From Gloeopeniophorella convolvens (lineage: Eukaryota > Basidiomycota > Agaricomycetes > Russulales): 64,000 nucleotides of DNA. Below the pieces are notes generated by a model. It was not told where the DNA came from. It ran no database searches and saw nothing but the letters and a program-made list of their open reading frames with translations. Position 1 is the stretch's first letter. Every line of letters begins with the position of its first letter. The stretch lies in contig WTXD01000016.1 of assembly GCA_022496205.1 (NCBI GenBank), positions 1 through 64,000 of the forward strand. Direction: 5' to 3'. This document shows, piece after piece, positions 47,018 to 58,615 of this stretch. The translations under genes and the position numbers were made by a program.

Positions 47018-49108
47018 TCAGCCGTACCGCTTGCCCTCCACCTCCTCTGCAAACCAGTCGTCCGCCTCTCTCGTCTCCTCGGCAGACGCCGTGTTCACGA
47101 TCGTCGACTTGCTCTGTGAGTCTGCAGCGGGCTACAATCAGCACGCAAACAAACACCATATTGAGCGCGGCAGGATAGACCCACACGCCTCGAGCGCTTC
47201 GATGCCGTTCTCGCGGCCGATCCCGCTGGCCTTCATGCCGCCCCATGGCGAGCTCGGGTCGTTGCGGTGGTGCGTGTTCACCCAGACAACGCCGGCCTCG
47301 ATCCGCGCGGCGACGGTGTGTGCGCGCGCGACGTTCTGCGTCCAGATGCCCGCGCCGAGCCCGTACTGGCAGTCATTCGCAAGCGCGACGCCCTCGGCCT
47401 CCGTCTTGCCGCCACATTCGGTCAGCCTGATGTCGCTCACGCTCGCGGCGACCACCGTGCGCACCTCAAATTTCTTGAGCACGACGACGGGCCCGAAGAC
47501 CTCCTCCTTCCACAGCGCGTCGTCCGTCGACACCTCTGCGATGATCGTCGGCGGGTAGAAGCTGCCGCGGGCAAAGTTGAATCCGTCGAGGGGCGAACGG
47601 TCGCGCAGCGGCGCGCCGCCAAGCAGGACCTCGCCGGATGTGCGCTGCTCGACCATGCCGTGGATGCGCTGCAGGTGCTTTGCGGAGATCACGGAGCCCA
47701 TCGCGCTCTTCGGGTTCATCGCTGCGGGCGCCGATTAGCCTACCGTCTCGTTGCGGCGCGGCGTGGCGCACGTACGGTCGCCCATCCGCTTCGTGATGCT
47801 CTTTGATTTTTCGAGGAATTGCGAGACAAAGGCGTCGTAGACGCTCGATTGCACGAGCAGGCGGGTGCCGGACACGCAGGTCTGCCCTGACGCGATGAAT
47901 GAGGCAAAGGCCGCTCCGTTCACGGCGGAAGTGATGTCCGCGTCGTCAAATATGACAATCGGGGCCTCGTCCTCAGTCAGTAAGGGGATCCAAAGTGATG
48001 CTACGTGGCGTCCTACCTTCCCGCCAAGCTCTGCCGTGAGCGATGCAAGATTTCCTCCAACGATGCTGCCAAGAGCACGGCCGGTAGCAGTACCAGCCTT
48101 CGGATGCCTTCAGATACCGTATCATGGACGGAATGGACTACCCGTTACCGTGATGTCGACCTTCCGGAGGAGAGGATGCGAGATGAGTTCCTTGCCTGTT
48201 GTCGCTCCGGGCCCAGGCAAAACAGAGAGAACGCCGCTAGGAACTGAGACATAGGTCAGTTGTCGTAGAATTGGAACTGACGTAGAGCCCAACCTCCTGC
48301 ATCAAGTGCAATCTGCGCAAACTCGAGCACCGATATCGGCGCGAGCTACCATAACAACCCGCGTCAGAACCGGGCCCCTACCAATGGCCGCGAACTCACT
48401 TCAGACGGCTTCACGATGACGCTGTTCCCCGCAGCCAGGGCAGGAGCTATCTTCTTGATAGCAATGAACATCGGATGGTTGAACGGCTAGTGGCATTGAA
48501 AGTCAGCGCTGCCCCGCGGGAAACCGAGCCCCAGGCGCACCGTGATCTGCGCGACGACGCCAAGCGGCACGCGCTGCACATAATTCAACAGCTTCCCCTG
48601 CGTCGGCGCGACGAACGCCTGGTGCGTGCGCAACAGCGCCGCGTAATAGTCCCTGCGTCCCGCCATGCGTCACCCATTGAGCCACCCGCGCCAGCGTGGC
48701 GGCCGCGGGACTCACAGCCACTCCGGCAGCCGCCCGAGCTGCGCGCGCATCTCGCGGATCGCGCGCCCCGTCTGCAGCGTCTCGAGCTCCGCGAGCGCAG
48801 GCACGCGCTCCTCGAGTGCGCGCGCGAGGCGCGCGAGCACGCGCGAGCGGTGCGTCGCGGGGGCGCGCGACCATGTGCCGGCCTCGAACGCGGCGTGTGC
48901 GGAGGCGACGGCGTGCTGGACGTCCTCGGAGCTCGCTGCGTCGACACTGGTCTCGGGTAGCGTAAGTATGGGGGTACTGGGAGATGTGCGGGGCGTCGTA
49001 CGTGCAGATGTGGAGGCCCGTCGCCGGGTTGGTCACGGCGAACCTGGAGGGAGCAGTAGCCGAGGTGAGACCACTGATTGCGCCAGGCTCCTTCGTCGCG
49101 GGACGCAC
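47018..49108 (-). CDS. NAD(P)-dependent aldehyde dehydrogenase
   Basis: Oxidises an aldehyde to its acid. Exons joined in order give [20 protein letters not shown] (N-terminal nucleotide-domain start, near 49060), a helical exon ending LGRLPEWL, then [88 protein letters not shown] (general-base Glu) and [14 protein letters not shown] (catalytic Cys). Downstream are [24 protein letters not shown] and [19 protein letters not shown], ending [11 protein letters not shown] at 47018. All core motifs are present. The first exon is uncertain: an acceptor CTCCCTCCAG at about 49052 implies an upstream exon that I could not identify, so the start coordinate is provisional. It lies directly downstream of, and on the same strand as, the dehydratase at 49615. 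Confidence 0.85.
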
Positions 49109-49614
49109 TCTTCACGGGTGTCGACAGACAGTGCGCTGGCGACATGCGGTGCGAAAGGTGCATAGTGCGCACGATATGGCACAGTGGGCTGTACTCGAGT
49201 CGAGTGACGTCAGGTTCGAGGACAAGGCATAGAGCACAGCTACAAGAAACGCACTGGTTTCCCAACGGGTATGTTCACCGCCCCCGAATACAATCTCCTG
49301 AACGATGCCTTCATCGCATGAGCTAACAGCGCACAACGCTGTTCGTAAGCTCAGTGAGCAACGGTGACCTCAGGCTCAAAGCGCCCAAACGCATCGAATT
49401 CACAGGTCTCGTGTCGTCGGCAAGACGGACCGGATCCGGGAAGCGACCTTGTCCAAGAACACGACCACGCGGCCAGTCCTACTTAGTCAGGGCCAGGGCC
49501 AGATCTAAAAGCTCTACTCTCTCCGAGATTGGGACCATCGTAACTTGACTCGTTGCAAGAACAAAGCAACTTATGTACATTATGATACACAGCGTGCAAT
49601 CAGAGACCTCCTAG
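49109..49614. other. Spacer between dehydratase and aldehyde dehydrogenase
   Basis: About 500 bases that should hold the first exon and promoter of the aldehyde dehydrogenase. On the - strand an ATG at about 49309 opens MKASFRRLYSGAVNIPVGKP, but I cannot show that it splices to the dehydrogenase. Confidence 0.4.
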
Positions 49615-51605
49615 CTACTTGGCTTTCGCCCAGTACGACCCATTCGGCCACTCGTACTCCGCGATGCTCGCCTTGTGCATCTCAATACTGCAGCGCAAAG
49701 GACTGTCAGCGCAATCGAGAGATGCAGTATGCCAACGCACCTGTACCCTCCGCCTCATTGGTCGGGACGTTGTAGCGTCCCTTCGAGTTGATCGTGCATG
49801 GATAGAGGAAGTGCTCGTGCAGATGGTCGACATATTCAAGGACATTGCGTTCCATAGTCCGGAGATAGCAACGTAATCATCAAGCTATAGAACAACAAAG
49901 AGCGTCAGCGCGGCGGTACCCTGCAGAGGCCAACGCGCCCGACCTCAGGTGAATCACGTATTCACAGAGCCCCACACCGCCCGCATGCGGGCAAACAGGC
50001 ACGCCGAACCTGCAGACAACGCGGAGATCCTCAGAACCTGCGCCATGCCGCATATGCGGGAGATTGAGACGTACTTGGTAGCCATAAGGAGGACGCTGAG
50101 CACCTCGCTCACGCCCGCGAGGCGGCACGAGTCGATCTGGCAGACGTCAATCGCCCCCGCCTGGAGCAGCTGCTTGAACACGATGCGATTGTGCGCGTGC
50201 TCGCCCGTCGCGACGCCGATGCCATGCGGGCGCAGCGCGCGGCGCACCGCCGCGTGCCCGAGCACGTCGTCCGGCGCCGTCGGCTCCTCGATGAACCTGC
50301 GCGCTCCCACATCAGGACCCACTGAAACCCGCGGGAATGCCCTGCGCGCACCAGGGCTTGATCTCGGCCAGCGACGAGACGTAGTCAATCGCCTGCGGCA
50401 CGTCCCACACCTGGTTGGCGTCGATCATGAGCACCGCGCCCGTCGGGCCCGCGTTCTTCCCGAGCAGCTCGGCGCTGTCGGGGTGCCGCGGGGTGTGGCC
50501 GGGGGGCAGGTACTGCGGGTCGTCGATGATCGAGCGGATGAGCTTCCCGCGGCGCAGGTCGTCTGCGCGGTCCGCGCCGACCTTCATCTTGAAGTGGTTG
50601 AAGCCGGCTTGCACGGCCTCTTTCGTCAGGCGCGCGACTTTCTCGTCGGAGTAGCCTTGTGCGGGGTGGTGAGTGGGCATTCTGAGAGAAGGTGTTGTCG
50701 GTGCGCACCGAGCCAGCCCGCAGAGTGACATAGGCAGGATAGCTATGAAGTCTCTCAACAGGAGGACACGGAAGAGGCTGGATATCCTCTACCCAAGGTC
50801 GCGGACTGTAGCCTCGCGCTCTTGCTTTGTTGCCTCCTTCGCTTTGAGGATGGCAAGCGCCTCCTCGGGGGTGATCGCATCCGTGATGTAGCGGAAGGTG
50901 GCCGACCTGACCAGCTCCTCCTATGGGACGCAGTCAATGATCTGCCTTGGTTTGTAAAAGACGGGAACACATACAGGGCTCATGTCGACGATGAGCTTCC
51001 ACAAAGGCTTTTGGCGCGCCCTCGCGTATAGGTCCCAGAGGGCGTTGTCCACTGCGCCCGTAGCGATGTGAATGACACCTTTCTCAGGGCCGATCCTGGA
51101 CCGCCATGAGCCTAGACGTGCGGCAAGACAGGACTTGCAGGGCGCACCATCGAAGCTGCGAGTCGGCCACCAGATGGTCCCATGCCTTGCCCATGTTGGC
51201 GAACAGGGTCTCGATCTCCTTCCCAACCAGACGATTCGCGACCTCCTTGATCGCTTGGCAGACCTGAGAGACGTCCTTAGCGTAAGTTCGGGGTGCGCAT
51301 TTCCCATCTACGCACGATGTCGTTGCCGCGTCCGATGGTGAACGTCATCCCGTGCCCAACCAGATCAGAGTCCGTGTAGAGCGTCACATACGCGGACGAG
51401 TAGTCGCAGTCGGTGTTCCTGCTCTGCAATCAGCACTCCGAAACGGTCCCAGCGCTGCACTAGGACACCGACATCGCATCTGTCCCATCGCCACTCAGGG
51501 AAGTGGGAAACCGGACGTCTATAACGACCTGAAATGAGCCTCCTCACTCCTGAGTGAGTGCACAACGATACCATGGGTCTCAAAGTGGGTGATTTTGACG
51601 GTCAT
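49615..51605 (-). CDS. Fuconate/rhamnonate-dehydratase-like enolase superfamily enzyme
   Basis: Mandelate-racemase/enolase-type sugar-acid dehydratase, closest by motif to L-fuconate dehydratase (human ENOSF1). The start at 51605 gives [19 protein letters not shown]. Later exons give [52 protein letters not shown] and [19 protein letters not shown]. Active-site elements in order: FKMKVG (Lys-x-Lys), [11 protein letters not shown] (metal Asp), [17 protein letters not shown] (metal Glu), [20 protein letters not shown] (Glu) and [16 protein letters not shown] (catalytic His). The end is [14 protein letters not shown]. All catalytic residues are present and no lesion is seen. The product would be a 2-keto-3-deoxy acid. 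The adjacent aldehyde dehydrogenase fits the aldehyde step that follows aldol cleavage in such pathways. Exact substrate is inferred only. Confidence 0.88.
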
Positions 51606-52050
51606 CGCGGGGCTTGCGGTCAAGGTGGTAGTACACTTGAGAAGACGAGAGATGTGGGGGTAAAGTACTCCCAGGGCACCATGTCCGGATGATCACTGGG
51701 TTGTCCCTTCAGGCTCCGTCACCTCTGTTCCCAACACTGACTTCGCAAGGTTTATCATCTCTCGCCCGGCCCGCGCCCCGCAGGCCCGCTCAGCCGCGGC
51801 AGCCCCGGACCGCGAAGTCACCCCCTCGCTCCAAGGTCCCCCATCCTCGCGGGCACCGTTCACGCCTCAGACGCACACAAAATAATGCCGAGACGCGAGC
51901 CAACATGCCATCCGAACCGTAATCGAAAACAGAGTCCCATGCGACGCAATGCAAACAGACAAAAGAAATAGCTCTCACCAGCCCGACGCCTCATACGAGC
52001 TCGGCCTAAGATCCCCCACCACCCCAGGCCCCCCACACCCGATCCAGGGC
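51606..52050. other. Spacer between SVP26-like gene and dehydratase
   Basis: About 445 bases, promoter of the dehydratase and 3' flank of the SVP26-like gene, both on the - strand. No gene seen. Confidence 0.5.
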
Positions 52051-53110
52051 CTACATCTCCGACCCGCGCCGCCGCACAATCGGCCCGCCGAGCAGCGAGC
52101 TCGGCGACACGCGCCGCGGCGGGGGCGGCGTCAGCCGCAAGTCGGGCGCGAGCGCAGCGGCGTCGCGGAACTCGCCGTACGACGTGCTGCGCGTGGGCGA
52201 CGGCGGCGGGATGCGCGGCGACGGCGGTGCGATGAGGCCCTCTGCGGCGCTGCGCGCGGACGCACGGCGCAGGCCGGGCACGGCGCCGAAGAGGGTGCGG
52301 AAGAGCGAGGAGCGCGTGCGGGGCAGCGCGGGCGCGGACGCGAACGTGGCGGTCGTCGGCGAGCTCGTCGGCTCCGCGCTGGAGCCTTGGGGTTTCGCGG
52401 GTCAGACGGGGCTGGGACTGAGGGGGGAGGCGGCGCGCGGGGACGCACCGGACGTGGGGAGGGTGTTGTCGTTCGCGCTGAGGCTCAGGAAGAGGAAGAG
52501 CGGCGCGAGCCAGACGCACAGCCCGAAGAAGGTGGCCATGTCGCCGAACGCGGGGGCGCGGGGCGGGCGCGGGCGCGCCGCGGTACGCGCGGTGCTGCGC
52601 GGCCTGGCGCGCGTCGTGCGTGAGGCGGGCAAAGTGGAAGAACCAGAGGAAGTGGTCCGCGACGACGAGCACGCAGGACGCGACGAACGAGGGCGAGGTG
52701 AGCGAGATGACGGGCCAGGTGTGCGAGAAGTTCTGCAGGTACACGGCGTGGCAGAGGATGGAAAAGGCGACTTTGTGCAGGGGGAGGCCGTCGGTGATGG
52801 CCAGCAGGACGTGGATCGAGATGATGACCTGGCCCAGCGCCGGCTTATGTCAATTGGTCTGCCCGGGAGGATTATGGGCACATACGTAGATGCCCCTCTT
52901 TCCGAGCACCTTGGCGAGCTTGGAGTGTTCTTCGATAACCTCCGAGAGCCATAAGAGACCGCTGGCTGCGGTGTTGTGAGCGATCGGGCCAGTACGCGTG
53001 CATCACACGACACGACGCACCGAGCGAAAGCGTCACAAACATAAAGGCCACGATGACCGCTGCATAACTGACGGGGCCATCAGTCTTCCGGATAGAAAGC
53101 ACCTCCGCAT
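52051..53110 (-). CDS. SVP26: SVP26 / TEX261 family ER-Golgi cargo receptor
   Basis: Multi-pass membrane protein that helps load type II membrane enzymes into COPII vesicles. Exons read YAAVIVAFMFVTLSLG, then ASGLLWLSEVIEEHSKLAKV and LGKRGIYV, IISIHVLLAITDGLPLHKVA, VYLQNFSHTWPVISLTSPSF, VLVVADHFLWFFHFARL and FGDMATFFGLCVWLAPLFLF with LSLSANDNTLPTS. The basic/Ser-rich cytosolic tail ends SLLGGPIVRRRGSEM at 52051. The HFLWFF and FFG-CVWL motifs and the LSAN-N-LP string identify the family. Splice phases agree. The start is not fixed: no ATG is in frame with the first exon, so a very short 5' exon near 53100-53110 is assumed. Confidence 0.85.
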
Positions 53111-54334
53111 AGTACCGACCTTAGAAGGTGTAAAAGAGCCATGGCGAAGAAGGTGTCAAGGGAGTTGCATTAGGGATGGTGGGTACGCTTGTGCAGAGGA
53201 GTTTACGTCGCAGTTGCCGCCTTGCCATCGGACACGTGGCCGCCTTCGCTTCCAAGTCGACGCCCTCGCCTTCAGTCCCTCGTTTCATCGACTCACTCTG
53301 CGTCAACTCTGTGCTCTCGGCCAGCGGCATTCTCAATGTCATCAATTTGAATACTACGCACCGGCGATGCAGGCAAAGGTTCCGCCAACATCCCCTCTAT
53401 CTCCAAACCTCCCGACCGCATTGTCATGCTCACAGACGAAGGCTCCGGGTCTAACGTGGCTCTTCAACGTGCCTACGCTCGCGCTGTAAAACGTACTCCT
53501 CACCGCCACCATCACGACGATCCAGTTCTGACGTGTTGCGTCTTCTAGCGCCCCAGCAGTCGTTGTCGTTTTTTTAGCTTGGCGGCACACCCGTCATCCT
53601 CCTCCGGGCGACGCCTACTTGGCCGTTATGTATGTGGCGGGTTCGTGTCCGATTACGCTCTGCGCAACGCCGCAGCAATTCGAATTGGCAAGCGGGCCTA
53701 ACGCAGGCCTCAGCTGGTCCGCAAGGCCTCATTTCCGACAGCTTACTAGTACGAAGGCTAGCTGTTCTCCCATCGAGCTCGGCGCTCCGCTAGGACGAAT
53801 CGAAATGGCCCTCGGCAGCGTCCGCAAAGCGTTGTGCGAATGCACACAGGGCCGTGCCCAATATTGCGCGCCTAGCCCCGAACGAAGCCCTATCGCACTT
53901 CTTGCCGACCTCCTTCAATGTCTCCCGTCAAATCTGCTAGCGCCGCATTTAGGGTGATTGTGCTTTTGATGAAATCTGCGCGACGGGAGATCACCGGGAA
54001 GGAAACTTCCCCAACTCTAATCTCACAGTCTGACGTGGGAGCGACGGGCATGTGCCTTCTTTGGGCTGTTCCACCTGCAGCGCCGCTCACCCTCATTTTT
54101 CTCCAGCTGTCGTCCCCGTTGGCATGGTGTGCGAGGGGCCCTGCGAGCGAACGGGACAAAGCGTGTGGATATTCCCACTGACCGCAATATGATGGATAGA
54201 TGCCCCCAGCGGGACGCGATCAGCGAACAGCACATACAGTCTACAGCAACAGCAACACGTCCACGCATCATCATGGTCCGCCAACAACAACGCCCGACCC
54301 TACGCATCATCACCATCGCTGCGCCGCGCCGTCA
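53111..54334. other. Spacer between SVP26-like and ICMT genes
   Basis: About 1.2 kb: promoter of the SVP26-like gene and 3' flank of the methyltransferase gene. Several open frames on both strands, none with recognisable motifs or good splice context. Confidence 0.5.
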
Positions 54335-55108
54335 TCAGTACACGCCCGGGATGATCCTGTAGCGCACGCGCGCCGCCCACGCGTCCCACTCCGCGCCAAA
54401 CTGCTTCCGCAACAGCGCGTCCTCCGCCGGCGCGCGCAGCACGATGCTCGCGAGCACGTACGCCTCCATCGCGCACCACGCCGCGGCGTACGCGAGCCCG
54501 GGCAGCGCGCCCGCGCCGAGCCACCCCGCGCGCGCCCACCACGAGCCCGGCCCAAAGTGCACGAGCAGCGTGCCCGCGACGCCGAGCACGATGCCGCTGT
54601 AGCTCGGGTGTCGCACGGCGGCGTACGGCCCGTGCGTGACGAGGCGGTGGTCCGGGCGCAGCGTCAGCTCGAAGGTGAAGAGCGCGCCGAGCGCGCGGTA
54701 GCACGCGAGGCGCAGCGCGCCGCTCGCGGCGGTCGCGGCGCAGCCGAGGACAAAGGCAAGCGGCAGGGCGGCGGGCGCGGGCGTGGGCGCCGCGAGGAAG
54801 GGGAGGGTGGAGGCGGCGAGCGGTGTCGCGGCGAGGATGCAGGCGACCAGCTCGGCGACCAGGCTCGCGAGGACGGAACACTGCGCGTTCCTGGTCAGGC
54901 CCCCCGGCTCCGAGCGAAGGACGCTGTGGCCCAAGCGCACCTTCCAGACTAGCGCGTGCACACGCACGACGCAGCCAAACGCGCGCTCGGCGCCCTCTGC
55001 TTTGACGCGCTCCTTTGCGCCCGGCGGCGGCTGCGGCGGCGTGAGCGCGTGCCAGGCACCGAGCATGGCGGCGAGGAGGAAGGGGATCTTGACGAGGGCC
55101 GTCGACAT
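54335..55108 (-). CDS. Protein-S-isoprenylcysteine O-methyltransferase (ICMT)
   Basis: ER membrane enzyme that methylates the C-terminal prenylcysteine of CaaX proteins such as Ras and, in basidiomycetes, mating pheromones. A single long exon encodes MSTALVKIPFLLAAMLGAWH, several hydrophobic segments and the family signature: THGPYAAVRHPSYSGIVLG, then EDALLRKQFGAEWDAWAARV and YRIIPGVY at the C-terminus. The frame extends to an ATG at 55144, but the ATG at 55108 is preferred because a CTATAAG element sits at 55159-55165, too close to the first ATG. Length 257 residues is normal. Very GC-rich. No introns are needed, unlike its neighbours. Confidence 0.88.
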   Translation of the reverse strand: MSTALVKIPFLLAAMLGAWHALTPPQPPPGAKERVKAEGAERAFGCVVRVHALVWKVRLGHSVLRSEPGGLTRNAQCSVLASLVAELVACILAATPLAASTLPFLAAPTPAPAALPLAFVLGCAATAASGALRLACYRALGALFTFELTLRPDHRLVTHGPYAAVRHPSYSGIVLGVAGTLLVHFGPGSWWARAGWLGAGALPGLAYAAAWCAMEAYVLASIVLRAPAEDALLRKQFGAEWDAWAARVRYRIIPGVY

Positions 55109-55158
55109 GGTGGTGAGTGCTAGTGCTGCGCGCGATGTGGTCACGGTGCCACACGGAG

Positions 55159-55165
55159 CTTATAG
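55159..55165 (-). promoter_or_regulatory. TATA-like element of the ICMT gene
   Basis: CTATAAG on the - strand, 51 bases before the preferred start at 55108. A second, TATATAA at 55288-55294, lies further upstream. Confidence 0.45.
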
Positions 55166-55169
55166 AGCG

Positions 55170-56951
55170 TGCAGAGCAGAGGGTCAGAGGAAGGCGCGGC
55201 ACGGCACGGCGCAGACGACGGGGGAGGAGGAGGCAGGGGCGAACAGAACAGGGAGGTGCTGCCAGGACGGCCGCACGCCGCCCGGCTTATATACGGCGTG
55301 GGCGGGTGTGCCAGTGCCGGCGGGGAGGTGGGATCAGGTAAGCTCCGCGGGCGCGAGCAGCTCTCACGGAGGCGCAGCTGGCTGCATTCCCTGGCCCTCG
55401 CACACCTGCTTAATGCGGCGCCCACGCAGCGGCACGACAGCGTCATTATAGCGCGCGCGCGCCCGCGCGGGTGCAGCAGCCCGCGATCACCATCCCGCGC
55501 ACCCAGATTCGCTCGCCGATCCGCGGCAGGCGGGCCCAGGGCGCTGGCCGCTGCCGCACGGGCTGGCACTACATACATACTCAAGTATAAATGTTGACGG
55601 CCTGTAAGCGATGGGACTAGGACGGGCAGTCGTGCATGGTAATTGGATTGATCACGTCGCGGGGCGTACGCTCTGCGCACCGAGCAAACGCCGCTTGTGC
55701 GCCGGACACGCCCGGCTCGCGCACCGCAGCAGAGGCGGGCATCTCGTCTCGTCGTGGTCGCCCCACCGCCACACCTACCTCTATCCGTCGCCCTATGAGC
55801 GCAAAGCACTCATATGTGCATGCATCGTTCATTATATGCGTGTGTGCTTCGCTTCGGTTTGTTGCGCGTTATCATCGGGGATGAAGCTGGCACCTCCACA
55901 TGTACACGCGTACGTACGTTACTAGCCCGCCGCATTGCAGGATGGCCCGCACCAGCCCGGCGTCTGGGGGACCACTAGTGGACTCGTCCACTGGACTCTC
56001 CTGGCAATTTGTCCGGGAGGCGCGCACAATGTCCACGCCCGCACCGGCCGCGACAGGCAAAACACACGCCCGACTTTGATCAGACGAGACACGCCACGAA
56101 CAAAAGCCCTGCTCGAAAGGAGGCGATGCCGTAGCGCGGGGCGCCTAGCTAGCCAGCGTCCACAGAGTCCAGCCCATGCCAGCCGGACACCTGAGCGCGA
56201 CCAGAATGGAAGCGCCAAACAGCCCATCTGGCCCAGAGTGAAAAAAAACACGGAGAATGGAGATCCAAATATTCATCCTGGTACGCCAGATGCCACTTGC
56301 GCTGGCCCGAGGCGTCCGAGGCCGCGGCGTGCAGCGGCCACTCCCCGAATTTGTCCGTCGCCCATAGTTAGTACTTGGCTAGTACGGTAGCCTACCGTAC
56401 GCATTCATTAATGTGGCTTCCTAGTGGATGTGGACGATAATTGGTAGTGTTGGCATCAGCTACTAGCACGAATTCCGGGTGGAACATGGGCCCACGGCCT
56501 CCTGAGCGTGCCACTGCTTCGTCACCGCCGTGCGCGTCCCTTACGTAACCGCGGACGCAGCTGGTAACGGTGACGGTGACGGTGACGCGGCACCTGCTTA
56601 CCGATCTGCCTGTGGGGTGTGCGTGCGTGCGCGCACCGACGATATCGGGCCATTGAATATGTATTCGCTCGTGCAGCTGCTACAGGAGCGCATCTGGCCA
56701 GCGTGACAACGCTGCACCACCGGCATCGCAAGTTGCTCCGCCCCAATGGACATCGGAACTCCTTAGGAGGTGTACGATGCGTGTGTATATTACCGTGTAA
56801 ACCGCGCGACGACGCTCCCCACGCGCATATGTACGCTCCAAACACAGATAAGGTTGCCCACCGGCACCGACGGGCGCGTGCTCGTACAGCTGTAGGCGTG
56901 GCCCGCGCGCTATAGCGGGCAACAGACCCCCTCCCTCCGCCCAGGCCCCCG
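55170..56951. other. Long intergenic region between ICMT and MET2
   Basis: About 1.8 kb with no supportable gene. It contains the ICMT promoter and the MET2 3' flank. A (GGTGAC)n minisatellite lies at about 56558-56581. GC-rich, with many short open frames on both strands but no motif or splice continuity. Confidence 0.5.
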
Positions 56952-58615
56952 CTACGACAAGAACCCGCGAATCGCGCCGCCGACGTTCTGCTCGTCCAGC
57001 AGGAACGTGTCGTGGCCCCACACGCCGCCGAGCTCGTAGTACCCCACGCGCGCGTTGCCCGCCATGCGCAGCGCGTCCGCGAGCTCGCGCTGCTGCTCGA
57101 CGGGGAACAGGATGTCCGACTGCACGCCGAGCACGAGCGCCGGCGTGTGCGCGAGCGGGCGCAGCCCCGCCGCGAGCGCGGGCAGGTGCGGCGCGGGGTT
57201 CGCCGGCGGCGGGTGCGCGCGCGCCGGGGCCGGCGCGGGTGGTGACGCGCGCGCCGGCGCGTCGGTGAGCGGCGCGAGGTTGAGCGCGGCGAGCGCGGGC
57301 GCGGTCATGTCGAACAGGTCCATCGCCTTTGAGATGTAGATGAGCGAGTTCGCGTCGTACTTGAGGCAGAACTGCTCGCCCTGTGTCGGTGGCGGGTCAG
57401 GCCCGGGCCGGCTAAACGGCGTGAACAGGTGCGCGTACCTGGTGGTCGAGGTATGTTTCGATGAGAAAGTCGGGGCACAGCGCGGGCGTGCGCTGGTCGC
57501 CCGTGTCCGGCATGTCCCGCAGCTGTCGTCCGAAACGGATGTCCCACTCGGGGCCGGAGCGGTACGTGATCGTCGCGATTTCTTGGCTTGCGGTATCAGC
57601 ACGAGTTGGCGCCAAGGGCGGCAGCCCCGAAAGTATGGAACATGACTTACGGCGCGCGAGCTTGAGGCCGGTGTGCGGCGGTAGGCCATCATAATAAAAG
57701 CCGTTGTTCCAGTTGGGATCAGCCATCAGGACTGCCCTGGTCTCAGCATGACGCAGACAGGGATCGGAGCGAGAGCGTACCACTTCGTTGTGCGTACCGC
57801 ATCGCCACGCTGGAGGGGCTGCTCCGGGCGGTGCCGCTGATGCTGACGACCTTGCCTACGCGCTCGGGGAACATCCAGCCCGCGGCGAGGCTCTGCATCG
57901 CCCCCATCGACGATCCGACGCTCGCGTAGAGCTTCCGCACGCCGAGGTGGTCCAAGAGCGCGAACTGCGCGCGCACCATGTCGAAGATGCTGATGACCGG
58001 GAAAGTGGTGGCGTACGGGCGCCCCGTTGCAGGATCAACGGACGACGGGCCCGTAGAGCCGTAGCAGCCGCCGAGAACGTTCGTGCAGATGATGAAGAAC
58101 TGCTTCGTGTCGAGGGCGCGCCCGGGCCCGATGAACTTTTCCCACCAGCCAGGTGCCGGGTTCTCGTGTGTCGAAGCGGCGTGCGAAGACGCGGACAGCC
58201 CCGTATGCAGAAGGATCACGTTGTCCCTAGAAGGAGAAAGTGTTCCCCATGTCTCGTACGCAATGTCGAGCTCTGGCAGAGGAGCGGCGTATGTGAGCGG
58301 CAGGGGTTGCGTGTGATGGTATATCTGATAAGTCGAGGGCGAAGGTCGCGCGTACGGCGGTTCCGGGCCGGACGATGAAGGGTCTGCTTGTGATGACGAT
58401 GGCGGAGAGGAGAGGGTGGAGAGGATGCGGGATTCACGGGCTGCGTGTTGATCAACGCACGGAAATGATGGCAGGGGGCGGACGGGTGCGCGGTTTTCGG
58501 TCTGTACGACGGCCTGCGAACGCCGGGCGCTGGAGGAAGAAGGGCGTGCGTGCCGGCGAGACGCGAGCCTTGCAGCTGCGCGCACGGAACGCAGCGGGGT
58601 TCCGGTGGGTAGCAT
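56952..58615 (-). CDS. MET2: Homoserine O-acetyltransferase
   Basis: Alpha/beta-hydrolase-fold enzyme that makes O-acetylhomoserine for methionine synthesis. The first long exon (from 58615) has a basic, Ser/Arg-rich leader, then [67 protein letters not shown] and [17 protein letters not shown] with the nucleophile Ser. Following exons: [72 protein letters not shown] (Asp) and [17 protein letters not shown] (His), ending IRGFLS. The catalytic triad is complete. An Ala/Pro-rich insert (about 57170-57270) enlarges the region before the Asp. The ATG at 58615 is preferred because a TATAT string sits at 58691-58695. Confidence 0.92.

Noticed and set aside
54300..55202. 300-residue open frame on the - strand overlapping ICMT
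   Set aside because: It is a different phase of the same strand, Arg/Ala-rich with no family motif; the ICMT phase has the full signature.
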